NCBI RefSeq assembly: GCF_947496195.1
Contig: NZ_CANMBY010000003.1
Span: forward strand, 223,521 to 287,520
Source of the DNA: an uncultured Polaribacter sp.
GTDB lineage: Bacteria > Bacteroidota > Bacteroidia > Flavobacteriales > Flavobacteriaceae
Direction: 5' to 3'
Length of the DNA stretch: 64,000 nt
The stretch's first letter is position 1. Every line of letters begins with the position of its first letter. The position numbers and the translations under genes were made by a program. Shown here piece by piece: positions 54,025 to 62,900 of the stretch. The notes under the pieces are model-generated. The model did not search any database, had not been told where the DNA came from, and was given only the letters and a program-made list of their open reading frames with translations.

Positions 54025-54342
54025 TTATTTCTGGTATTTTTCTAAAGTTTGTTGATATTGTTCCATAAAAACATCCCAATCTGTAGTAGCTAAACTGTAA
54101 ATACTATACACAAAGTAAAGTCCATTAATTACTAATGTTACTAGAGCAAATGTTTTAGCATTATTCATAGCAGTAATATCTTCTGGTTCATAATCTTCAG
54201 GATTTAATTCTGCTTCTTTCATTTTTTTGTTAGCAATTAAAAAAGAAGGTAAAGCAAATAATATTCCTAGACCTGCAAAACAGCAGCAAACAATACTTAT
54301 AGAAGATAATACATAGATAAGAGTTGTGTTTAGTTTTTTCAT
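54025..54342 (-). CDS. CCC-motif membrane protein
   Basis: The 105-residue protein has two hydrophobic segments (about 8-36 and 67-85). Cys-Cys-Cys occurs in the first one, in SSISIVCCCFAGLGILFALPSF (about 13-34), the defining feature of the flavobacterial CCC-motif membrane proteins. Between the helices is an acidic loop (NPEDYEPEDI), and the C-terminus is Gln/Tyr-rich. Function is unknown. It is the third gene of a minus-strand set ybaB, DUF2752, CCC-motif protein with short spacings (2 and 9 bases). Confidence 0.85.
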   Translation of the reverse strand: MKKLNTTLIYVLSSISIVCCCFAGLGILFALPSFLIANKKMKEAELNPEDYEPEDITAMNNAKTFALVTLVINGLYFVYSIYSLATTDWDVFMEQYQQTLEKYQK

Positions 54343-54351
54343 TTTTTGGAA

Positions 54352-54639
54352 TTAAATAGTTGTTTTTATTAGGTAGTTAATTATCATTAAAGATAAATTG
54401 ATGTAAGCTAATCTACTAATTATTTTTTTAGAATTTTTAAATTTCATTTTAAAATTTAAGAGTATAAAACCAAAAAAGAGTAGTAGTGTATAAATTGCAG
54501 GATACATTTTAAATGCACTTAAAAAATCACCATGAATAAATAATATTAAAGATCTTTGAAGTCCACAACCCAGACAAGTAAAACCAAAAAAAGTTTTACT
54601 AAAACAAGGTAACATGTAATTTTCTATGTTTAGTAACAT
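54352..54639 (-). CDS. DUF2752 family membrane protein
   Basis: The 95-residue protein has the DUF2752 signature TCLGCGLQRSLILFIHGDFLSAF (about 21-43), a CxGCGxxR motif followed by a helix, then two further hydrophobic segments to the C-terminus. The family is of unknown function and is often encoded beside CCC-motif or other small membrane proteins, as here. It starts 2 bases after the ybaB stop, so it belongs to the same transcript. The first Met is used because the motif needs most of the N-terminus. Confidence 0.88.
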   Translation of the reverse strand: MLLNIENYMLPCFSKTFFGFTCLGCGLQRSLILFIHGDFLSAFKMYPAIYTLLLFFGFILLNFKMKFKNSKKIISRLAYINLSLMIINYLIKTTI

Positions 54640-54641
54640 TT

Positions 54642-54965
54642 TTATTTAAACATATCCATTCCTGGAATATTTGGCATACCACTTTTTGCAGCAATAGCCA
54701 TTTCGTTTTCATTTATTTGAGAAGCTTTTTCTATAGCTTTATTAAGAGTTATAATTAAATAATCTTCTAATTCTTCTGCATCATGTAACAAAGAATCGTC
54801 AATAGAAATTGCTTTAATTTTTCTATTAGCAGTTAGCGTTACTTTTATTTTGTTATCAGATGATGATTCATCAACTAAAACTGTATCTAATCTTTTTTTA
54901 GTTTCCTCAACTTTCTGTTGAGCTTCTTTTAATTTACCCATCATTCCTGAGATATCTCCAAACAT
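54642..54965 (-). CDS. YbaB/EbfC nucleoid-associated protein
   Basis: YbaB proteins are small dimeric DNA-binding proteins of the nucleoid. The 107-residue protein matches in length and pattern: [27 protein letters not shown], then [17 protein letters not shown] and the long helix [20 protein letters not shown]. The C-terminus ends [12 protein letters not shown], a typical Gly/Met/Pro tail. It is the first gene of the set with DUF2752 and CCC-motif proteins, and divergent from the S9 peptidase gene. No dnaX or recR, its usual partners elsewhere, is present. Confidence 0.93.
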   Translation of the reverse strand: MFGDISGMMGKLKEAQQKVEETKKRLDTVLVDESSSDNKIKVTLTANRKIKAISIDDSLLHDAEELEDYLIITLNKAIEKASQINENEMAIAAKSGMPNIPGMDMFK

Positions 54966-55038
54966 ATTTTCAATTTTAAAAGTTATATAACAAAATTACT
55001 AAATTCAATATAATTTGGAAGCTGAATGATTTGATATT

Positions 55039-55073
55039 TTTTGTGACATCAATATTAATAAGTCTTATTTTTG
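55039..55073 (+). promoter_or_regulatory. Promoter of the S9 peptidase gene
   Basis: A -33 TTTTG at 55039-55043 and a perfect -7 box TATTTTTG at 55066-55073 are 22 bases apart, consistent with the Bacteroidota primary promoter. The ATG follows at 55103. Confidence 0.65.
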
Positions 55074-55102
55074 CAACTGCTTTAAAAAAAGACCTATAGT
55101 AT

Positions 55103-57202
55103 ATGAAAAGTACGGATGCAAAATATCCAATAGCAGAAAAACAGCCAAAAAAGCTTGTAAAACATGGAGATGTAAGAGTTGATAATTATTTTTGGATGCG
55201 TTTATCTGATGAACAAAAATTAGCTCCTGTTAAAGATGCTCATACTCAAAAAGTAATAAATTATTTAGAGGCAGAGAACGATTATCATGATAAAATAACA
55301 GCTTATACCAAGAATTTTGAAGAAGAATTATTCTTAGAAATGAAAGGTAGAATTAAAGAAGATGATGCAACTGTACCTTATAAAGATAATGGCTATTTCT
55401 ATATAACTCGTTACGAAAAAGGAAAACAATACCCTATTTACACTAGAAAAAAAGAACATTTAGAAGCTGAAGAACAAATTATGTTTGATGTTAACCAAAT
55501 GTCTAAAGGTTATGAGTATTATAAATTAGGTGGTTTAAATATATCACCCAATAATAAATTAGCAGTTTTTGCAACAGATACAGTTAGTAGAAGACAATAT
55601 TTTTTAAGAATTAAAAACTTAGAAACTGGAGAAATATACAAGGATATTATTGACAATACTACTGGAGGTTCTGTTTGGGCAAATGATAATAAAACTATCT
55701 TTTACACTAAAAAAAATCCTGTTACTTTAAGAAGTGAAAAGATTTACAGACATGTATTAGGCACACCAACTTCAGAAGATGTAGAAGTGTACTATGAAAA
55801 AGATGAAACATTTGGTACATATGTAACCATTTCAAAATCTAAGAAATACATTATTATTGGCTCTTATAGCACAACTTCTACTGAAGCTCAATTTTTAGAT
55901 GCAGATAACCCTACAGGAGAATTTAAAGTTTTACAACCAAGAGTAAAAGACTTAGAGTATAATGTAGCGCATTATAAAGAGCATTTTTATTTACTTACAA
56001 ATAAAGATAAAGCTACCAATTTTAAGTTGATGAAAACTCCTGTTACTAAAACAACTTTAGAAAATTGGATAGATGTTATACCTCATAGAGAGGATACTTT
56101 ATTAGAAGATTTTTCCATTTTTAAAGAGTATTTAGTTTTAGAAGAACGTAGTAATGGATTAAATAAAGTTAGAATAAAACGTTGGGATAACAAAGAAGAT
56201 TATTATTTACCTTTTAATGAAGAAACTTACTCTGTGGGTGTTTATGCTAACCCAGAATTTGACACAGATATTATAAGATATTCTTACAATTCTTTTACAA
56301 CTCCAAGTTCTATCATCGATTTTAATATGAATGATAAAACTAAAGACATTAAAAAAGAACAAGTAGTATTAGGAGGTAAGTTTAAAAAAGAAAATTATAT
56401 AAGTAAAAGAGTTTGGGCACCTGCAAGAGATGGAAAAAAAGTAGCAATTTCTTTAGTTTATCATAAAGACACTCAACTAAATGAACAAACACCTTTATTA
56501 CAATATGCCTATGGTTCTTATGGATATACAATTCCTGATAGTTTTTCTACAACCAGATTAAGTTTATTAGATAGAGGATTTGTTTATGCTTTAGCACATA
56601 TAAGAGGAAGCGAATATTTAGGACGTAATTGGTATGAAGATGGCAAGATGCTAAACAAAAAAAATACATTTACAGATTTTATAGATTGTTCTAAATATTT
56701 AATTGCGAATAAATATACATCTTCAAAGCATTTATATGCAATGGGTGGTTCTGCTGGAGGTTTATTAATGGGAGCCATTATTAATATAAATCCTGAGTTA
56801 TATAATGGTATTATTGCTGCAGTGCCTTTTGTAGACGTTATTTCGACCATGTTAGATGATAGCATACCTTTAACTACTGGTGAGTATGATGAGTGGGGTA
56901 ATCCAAATGATAAAGAATTTTACGATTACATAAAATCATATTCACCTTATGATCAAGTAGATTCAAAAGCATACCCAAACATGCTAGTTACAACTGGTTT
57001 TCATGATTCTCAAGTACAATATTGGGAACCTGCAAAATGGGTAGCTAAATTACGTGAACTAAAAACTGATGATAATTTATTACTTTTAAGAACTAATATG
57101 GATGCAGGACATGGAGGAGCTTCAGGACGTTTTGAAGCTTTAAAAGAGACTGCCAAAGATTATACTTTTATTCTAGCTTTAGAAAATAAGTTAGAAGATT
57201 AG
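55103..57202 (+). CDS. S9 family serine peptidase (oligopeptidase B-like)
   Basis: The 699-residue protein has an N-terminal beta-propeller (about 75-400) and a C-terminal alpha/beta-hydrolase domain. The catalytic triad is visible: Ser in MGGSAGGLLMG (near 549), Asp in VTTGFHDSQVQYWEP (near 640) and His in MDAGHGGASGR (near 674). No signal peptide is seen, so it is probably cytosolic. PSA-like features such as DNYFWMRL (about 29) agree with oligopeptidase B or prolyl oligopeptidase, cleaving peptides after basic residues; specificity is inferred. It has its own promoter and is followed by the cysteate-synthase-like gene. Confidence 0.93.
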   Translation: MKSTDAKYPIAEKQPKKLVKHGDVRVDNYFWMRLSDEQKLAPVKDAHTQKVINYLEAENDYHDKITAYTKNFEEELFLEMKGRIKEDDATVPYKDNGYFYITRYEKGKQYPIYTRKKEHLEAEEQIMFDVNQMSKGYEYYKLGGLNISPNNKLAVFATDTVSRRQYFLRIKNLETGEIYKDIIDNTTGGSVWANDNKTIFYTKKNPVTLRSEKIYRHVLGTPTSEDVEVYYEKDETFGTYVTISKSKKYIIIGSYSTTSTEAQFLDADNPTGEFKVLQPRVKDLEYNVAHYKEHFYLLTNKDKATNFKLMKTPVTKTTLENWIDVIPHREDTLLEDFSIFKEYLVLEERSNGLNKVRIKRWDNKEDYYLPFNEETYSVGVYANPEFDTDIIRYSYNSFTTPSSIIDFNMNDKTKDIKKEQVVLGGKFKKENYISKRVWAPARDGKKVAISLVYHKDTQLNEQTPLLQYAYGSYGYTIPDSFSTTRLSLLDRGFVYALAHIRGSEYLGRNWYEDGKMLNKKNTFTDFIDCSKYLIANKYTSSKHLYAMGGSAGGLLMGAIININPELYNGIIAAVPFVDVISTMLDDSIPLTTGEYDEWGNPNDKEFYDYIKSYSPYDQVDSKAYPNMLVTTGFHDSQVQYWEPAKWVAKLRELKTDDNLLLLRTNMDAGHGGASGRFEALKETAKDYTFILALENKLED

Positions 57203-57223
57203 GTAATAAAGACCAAACTGAAT

Positions 57224-57253
57224 TTTGTAAATCCAATTTCAAATGTATTTTTG
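57224..57253 (+). promoter_or_regulatory. Promoter of the CysK-like gene
   Basis: A -33 TTTG (57224-57227) and a perfect -7 box TATTTTTG (57246-57253) are 18 bases apart; the ATG is at 57275. Confidence 0.7.
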
Positions 57254-57274
57254 CAATCGGTTTAAGAAACAAAC

Positions 57275-58270
57275 ATGACAAGAAATCAAAATATAGTTGA
57301 TTCTATTTTAAATTTAGTAGGTGAAACTCCTTTAGTTAAATTAAATAGAGTAGCTAAACATTTTAAAGGTTCTTATTTTGCAAAGCTAGAAGCATTTAAT
57401 CCTGGTTTATCACAAAAAGATAGAATTGCTCTTCACATTATAGAAAATGCAGAAAAAAAGGGAATTATTAAAAAGAATTCTACAATAGTTGAAACTACAT
57501 CTGGTAACACTGGCTACAGTTTAGCCATGATTAGTTTAGTAAAAGGCTATAAATGTATTTTAGCTGTATCAGATAAATCATCTCAAGATAAGATAGATTT
57601 ATTAAAAACAATGGGAGCAGAGGTACATGTTTGTCCTGCTAATGTTCCTGCAGATGATTCAAGGTCTTATTACGAAGTTGCTAAAAGAATACATAAAGAA
57701 ACAAAAAATTCAGTTTACATTAATCAATATTTTAATGAATTAAATATTGATGCACATTATAAAACTACTGGTCCAGAAATTTGGCAACAAACTCAAGGTA
57801 AAATTACCCATTTAGTGGTTGCAAGTGGAACAGGAGGCACCATTTCTGGTACAGGAAGATATTTAAAAGAACAAAATCCTGATATAAAAATATTAGGAGT
57901 AGATGCTGTCGGATCTGTTTTAAAAAAATATCATGAAACAGGTAAGCTAGATATGAATGAAGTCTCACCTTATAAGATTGAAGGTTTAGGTAAAAATTTA
58001 ATTCCTACAGCTACCGATTTTAGTGTGATAGATGAATATCAAAAAGTAACAGATAAAGATGCTGCATTTGCTTCAAAAGAAATTTTAAATAAAGAAGGTA
58101 TTTTTTGCGGATACACTTGTGGTGCAGTTTTACAAGCTACAAAACAGTATAATGACTTAGGTTATTTTAATGACAACAGCTTTGTTGTATTAGTGTTTCC
58201 TGATCATGGTTCTAGATATATGAACAAAATTTACAGTGATTCTTGGATGAAAGAACAAGGGTTTGTTTAA
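57275..58270 (+). CDS. CysK-like PLP enzyme, probable cysteate synthase
   Basis: The 331-residue protein is in the cysteine synthase/cystathionine beta-synthase fold-II family: [14 protein letters not shown] (about 19), the PLP lysine in [12 protein letters not shown] (about 45), [12 protein letters not shown] (about 74) and the phosphate-binding [12 protein letters not shown] (about 181). The substrate loop differs from standard CysK (GYSLAM, not GIGLAM). Adjacent to the Spt-like acyltransferase, it is a good candidate for the enzyme that makes L-cysteate from O-phosphoserine and sulfite in sulfonolipid synthesis. That function is inferred; a plain cysteine synthase is the alternative. Confidence 0.75.
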   Translation: MTRNQNIVDSILNLVGETPLVKLNRVAKHFKGSYFAKLEAFNPGLSQKDRIALHIIENAEKKGIIKKNSTIVETTSGNTGYSLAMISLVKGYKCILAVSDKSSQDKIDLLKTMGAEVHVCPANVPADDSRSYYEVAKRIHKETKNSVYINQYFNELNIDAHYKTTGPEIWQQTQGKITHLVVASGTGGTISGTGRYLKEQNPDIKILGVDAVGSVLKKYHETGKLDMNEVSPYKIEGLGKNLIPTATDFSVIDEYQKVTDKDAAFASKEILNKEGIFCGYTCGAVLQATKQYNDLGYFNDNSFVVLVFPDHGSRYMNKIYSDSWMKEQGFV

Positions 58271-58353
58271 TCAATTATTCTATTTTTTACACAATTTGAT
58301 AAACTGTAAAAAAAGCAGTTACTTTGCAAATTGTAAAAATCAAAAATTTAAGC

Positions 58354-59601
58354 ATGGCATCAGATTTATTTGAGAGAATAAAAGTAGATAAAGGACCTTT
58401 AGGAAAATGGGCTGATAAGGCAGAAGGATATTATGTTTTTCCAAAATTGGAAGGACCAATTTCTAACAGAATGTCTTTTAATGGTAAGAAAGTTGTTACT
58501 TGGAGTATCAATGATTATTTAGGTTTAGCTAATCATCCAGAAATTTTAAAAGTTGATGGTGAAGCTGCAATGGAGCATGGAATGGCTTATCCTATGGGTG
58601 CTAGAATGATGTCTGGTCATACACCTTTGCATGAGCAATTAGAGCGTGAATGTGCAGAATTTGTAAATAAAGAAAAAGCATACTTATTAAATTTTGGTTA
58701 CCAAGGAATAATGTCTGCAATAGATGCTTTGGTTACTAAAAATGACGTTATTGTTTATGACATAGATACTCACGCATGTATTATAGATGGTGTTCGTTTA
58801 CATGCTGGTAAACGTTTTGTATATCGTCATAATGATATGGAAAGCTTTGAAAAGAATATAAAGCGTGCTAAAAAAATGGCAGATAAAACTGGTGGAGGAA
58901 TTTTAGTAATTTCTGAAGGAGTTTTTGGAATGCGTGGAGAACAAGGTCGTTTAAAAGAAATTGTATCTTTTAAAGAAGAATATGGTTTTAGACTTTTAGT
59001 TGATGATGCACATGGTTTTGGAACACTTGGAGAAGGAGGTAGAGGTACTGGTTTTGAACAAGGAGTACAAGACGAAATTGATGTTTATTTTGCAACTTTT
59101 GCAAAATCTATGGCAGGTATAGGTGCTTTTTTAGCAGGAGATAAAGATGTAATTCAGTTTTTACAATACAATTTACGATCACAAATGTTTGCAAAATCAT
59201 TACCTATGGCTATGGTTAAAGGTGCATTAAAACGTTTAGATATGATTCGTACAATGCCAGAATTAAAAGAAAAGCTTTGGGAAAATACTAATGCTTTACA
59301 GTCTGGTTTAAGAAATGCTGGTTTTGATTTAGGAACAACGCAAACTTGTATTACTCCAGTTTTCTTGAAAGGAGATATCCCAGAAGCAATGGCTATGGTT
59401 AATGATTTAAGAGAAAATCATGGAATCTTTTGTTCAATTGTTGTTTATCCAGTAATACCAAAAGGTTTAATTATTTTAAGATTAATACCAACTGCTTCTC
59501 ATACACAAGAAGATATAGACGAAACAATAACTGCTTTTTCTGCAATCAGAGAAAAATTAGAAAATGGAACTTATAAAAGAATTGCAGCACAAATGGTGTA
59601 A
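58354..59601 (+). CDS. Spt/Kbl-like acyltransferase, probable capnine synthesis
   Basis: Taking the ATG at 58354 (MASDLFERIKVDKGPLG) gives 415 residues. It is an alpha-oxoamine synthase: SINDYLGLANHP (about 49), THACIIDGVRLH (about 140), LVDDAHGFGTLGEGG (about 213) and the PLP lysine in TFAKSMAGIGAF (about 246). Such enzymes condense an amino acid with an acyl-CoA or acyl-ACP. The match to the flavobacterial cysteate acyltransferase, together with the CysK-like neighbour, suggests it makes 3-ketocapnine, a sulfonolipid precursor linked to gliding in Flavobacterium johnsoniae. 2-amino-3-oxobutyrate lyase (Kbl) and serine palmitoyltransferase remain alternatives. Confidence 0.78.
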   Translation: MASDLFERIKVDKGPLGKWADKAEGYYVFPKLEGPISNRMSFNGKKVVTWSINDYLGLANHPEILKVDGEAAMEHGMAYPMGARMMSGHTPLHEQLERECAEFVNKEKAYLLNFGYQGIMSAIDALVTKNDVIVYDIDTHACIIDGVRLHAGKRFVYRHNDMESFEKNIKRAKKMADKTGGGILVISEGVFGMRGEQGRLKEIVSFKEEYGFRLLVDDAHGFGTLGEGGRGTGFEQGVQDEIDVYFATFAKSMAGIGAFLAGDKDVIQFLQYNLRSQMFAKSLPMAMVKGALKRLDMIRTMPELKEKLWENTNALQSGLRNAGFDLGTTQTCITPVFLKGDIPEAMAMVNDLRENHGIFCSIVVYPVIPKGLIILRLIPTASHTQEDIDETITAFSAIREKLENGTYKRIAAQMV

Positions 59602-59618
59602 TTTTTAAAAACAAAAAA

Positions 59619-59652
59619 ATAAAAAAGCCATGTTAAAAACATGGCTTTTTTA
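59619..59652 (+). terminator. Terminator after the acyltransferase gene
   Basis: A-run plus GCCATGT pairs with ACATGGC plus T-run (59621-59651), a strong hairpin with loop TAAAA. Confidence 0.9.
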
Positions 59653-59908
59653 TCCTTAATACGCTAATTTTTAAAAAAATAGCTTGTAGTTAATAATTTT
59701 TTATATATTTACATTCTCCCATTTATTATAATTATTCCCCCTAAAAAGTTTGAATAATATTAATAGATTTACTTAAAACCCTAAATCCCAACCCCTTTCC
59801 ACTGAGTTTTTTGTTAATCTTTATCGATAATTAAATAAGATTCATCGAAACAAAAATTATAATCAAAATATTATGATGTGTTTTGTTTGTAATTAAAATT
59901 AAAGTGGA
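59653..59908 (+). other. AT-rich leader region of the adhesin gene
   Basis: This 256-base gap must hold the adhesin promoter. I see no exact TAnnTTTG box. A TATTCCCCCT-like motif lies at 59732-59742 and an AT-rich stretch with ATCGATAAT near 59822. No open frame, RNA fold or repeat is evident. The start ATG at 59909 is preceded by AAAGTGGA, a weak ribosome-binding-like sequence. Confidence 0.4.
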
Positions 59909-62900
59909 ATGAAAACAAAATTATTTTTAATACTACTTGTATTTTCATCAATATATATAAACGCTCAATGTGTAAATGCAACAGATTGTGATGGTGATGG
60001 AATAGTAAACAGCATAGACTTAGATGATGATAATGATGGTATACTAGATACAGACGAGTTTTCTTGTCCTACTTTAGCAAGTGGTACAATTACTTCTTTT
60101 GTTATTGTAAATAAAACACAAACTTCATCATCAAAAACTGTAAATTCATTTTCTAATTCATCTTCACCATTTTCAACTAACACTTCTTATAATCTATCTT
60201 ATGGTACTGCCTTTGGTAAAAGATTAGAAGGTTTTGTTATGAGTTCTGGTAATACAATAATGGTAGATGAAGATGCTTCAGTTGGTAATATTACATTTAG
60301 AAGAGCTACAAGTGGTTCTGCACCAACGAACGAAATTATATGGATAGAAAATGATGGGCATACTAATACTTCAAACGCTACTAAATTACATACTAATCAT
60401 GTGTCTAATATGGCAGATACATTTTCACATGGATTTTACAATGTAGGTAGTGATAACGTTTTTGATAACAGTACATCATCACAAAATAAAAACAATATAG
60501 AAAGGGTAGATGTTGTTTTCGATAATGGATATTTAGTAAACTCAACTGACAATCAATATGTTACTGTTGGTGAAAGAGGTAAGAATAATTTCATAGATAT
60601 AGCAATTATTACAGGTATAGATGGTACAGGAACTCCAACAGCATATAGTACTGTTTATAGAGTTACTACAGCATCTATGACTACAATAGAAACATTACCA
60701 TCAACTATTTTAAGAAAAGAAATATCAGATACAGATTTTAGACCAAGTGTAGCTCTAAATCAAGCAGTAGCTATTAGAGCAGTAAAAATGTCTGATTTTG
60801 GCATTGCAAATGGAACTACAATTTATGGATACTCAATTTTACCTCCAGATTATAACACAGGTAATATTTTAGATTGGACAACTTACCCAACAAATACAAA
60901 CTCATCTTTAGGAGGTTTAGATTTAGTACTTTTTAATTATTTTTCATCAGATTGTGTTTATAGAGATACAGATGGTGATGGATTGCCAGATTCAAAAGAC
61001 ACAGATTCAGATAACGATGGTTGTCCAGACGCAATAGAAGCATCTGGTTTGTATTCTTCAACTGAAGTTAATAACACTTTAGTAGGAGGTAGTATTGGAG
61101 GAAGTTTATTAAACTTTTCAACACCAGTAAACAATAATGGAATACCAACAGCAGTTGGAACAACAGTTGGAGGCAATGAAACTTTTGGTCAATCAACAAG
61201 TTCTAGAGTAATTACAGCAGAACAAATCACTGTAAATATTCCTCCAGCAAGCATAAACATTAATAAGAACGATAATACTACATTTACAGTTGGTGCATCT
61301 TCAGTTTCTACAACAACGTTTAATATAGGAACACCAGATTATACAATTCCACCAGGAACAAATACAACTGGAACATTAACTTACAGATGGTTTAAGAATT
61401 CAGCACCAGCAACAATCTTATCAACAGCTACAACACTAGATATTACTTCAGCAGCTATTGCAGATATTGGAGATTATACAGTACAAATAATTGGAGTTGA
61501 TAACAATTGTCCAGAAGAAGTAATCTTTACACTTTCTGTTAATGATACTCCAACAGCTGTTAATGATACTTTTAATGCAAATGAAAACAGTATAAATAAT
61601 AGTTTTGATGTTTTAAATAATGATTCTTTTGGAAATGATGGTCCAAATACAGGAACCATTTCTTTGCCTAGTTTAACAACAACAAATGGGGGAACTGTTT
61701 CTATAGATGATGGAGGAACTCCAAATGATCCAACAGACGATAAAATAGTATATACACCAGCTGCAAGTTATACAGGTGTAGATAGTTTTATATATACGAT
61801 TACTGATGCAGATGGAGAAACTTCAACAGCAACAGTAGATATTACAATTACAGCAACAGTAGATTGTAATGATAGTCCTACTTTACCTGCACAAGGTTTC
61901 AATGTATTTGTAGAAAAAAATATGACTGTAAAATCAACAGAAACCAGAGGTGCTGTTGCAGTTGGAAGAAATCTAAATATTAAAGGAGATTACAATGTAG
62001 CCACTGATGATTGTGGCGATTTTGATACAAATGGTTTAAAAACTGGTTTATTAGTTGGTAATAGAGTTAATTATCCTTTAAATACAGTAATTAATACAAC
62101 AGATGATCAATGTAATTGTGGAGATCCAACCATTGTAAATAATGGTAGCTTTGAAATTGGAGCAACACCAAATACTTGGGCTTCAGTAGATGCAGGTAGT
62201 ATTCCTGGTTGGTATACAACAGCTACAGACAATAGAATAGAGATTTGGAAATCAGGATTTTTAGGAAAAACAGCACAAGATGGTGGTTATATAGCTGAAA
62301 TAAATGCAAATCAAAGAGCTTCTTTATATCAAGTTATATGTGCAGAACCAGGTTCTGTATTAAACTGGTCTATTTGGCATAGAGGAAGACGTGGAGTAGA
62401 TGTGGCTAATGTAAAAATTGGAGTAACATTAAACTCTGCTACTACAGAACAGGTGATGAGTACAGACCAAGATGCTTGGGTAAATTATACTGGTTCTTAT
62501 ACAGTTCCTGCTGGAGAACATACTGTATATTTTGTTTTTGAATCTGTATCAAGTCAACCTTATAACAACTTAACTTATGGTAATTTAGTAGATAATTTCG
62601 AAGTAACAAAAACTACTACAGGAACATGTCCAGCAGTTCCTGGTTCTAATAACGGATTATTAACTGTAGTAAACCCAAATTACTATACAAAAATTGGAAA
62701 GAGCAATGGTTCTGTAGCTTGGTATTTTGATGAGTTAAATGCACCAGCTAACATGAGAGTTACTCCAAATGGAGTGTACAATTCATCATCAAGAATACAA
62801 ATGAATAATACTTCTCCAAGTTATGGAGTAAGTTCATCAACAAACCCAGTTTTTGAGAATAATTTATTAGATTTTGCTAGTGCTTTTCAAAGTTTAAGAG

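Noticed and set aside
59965..61659. Minus-strand open frames inside the adhesin region
   Set aside because: They lie opposite a long plus-strand frame with clear secretion signal and domains, and their composition mirrors its Thr/Asn/Asp-rich codons.
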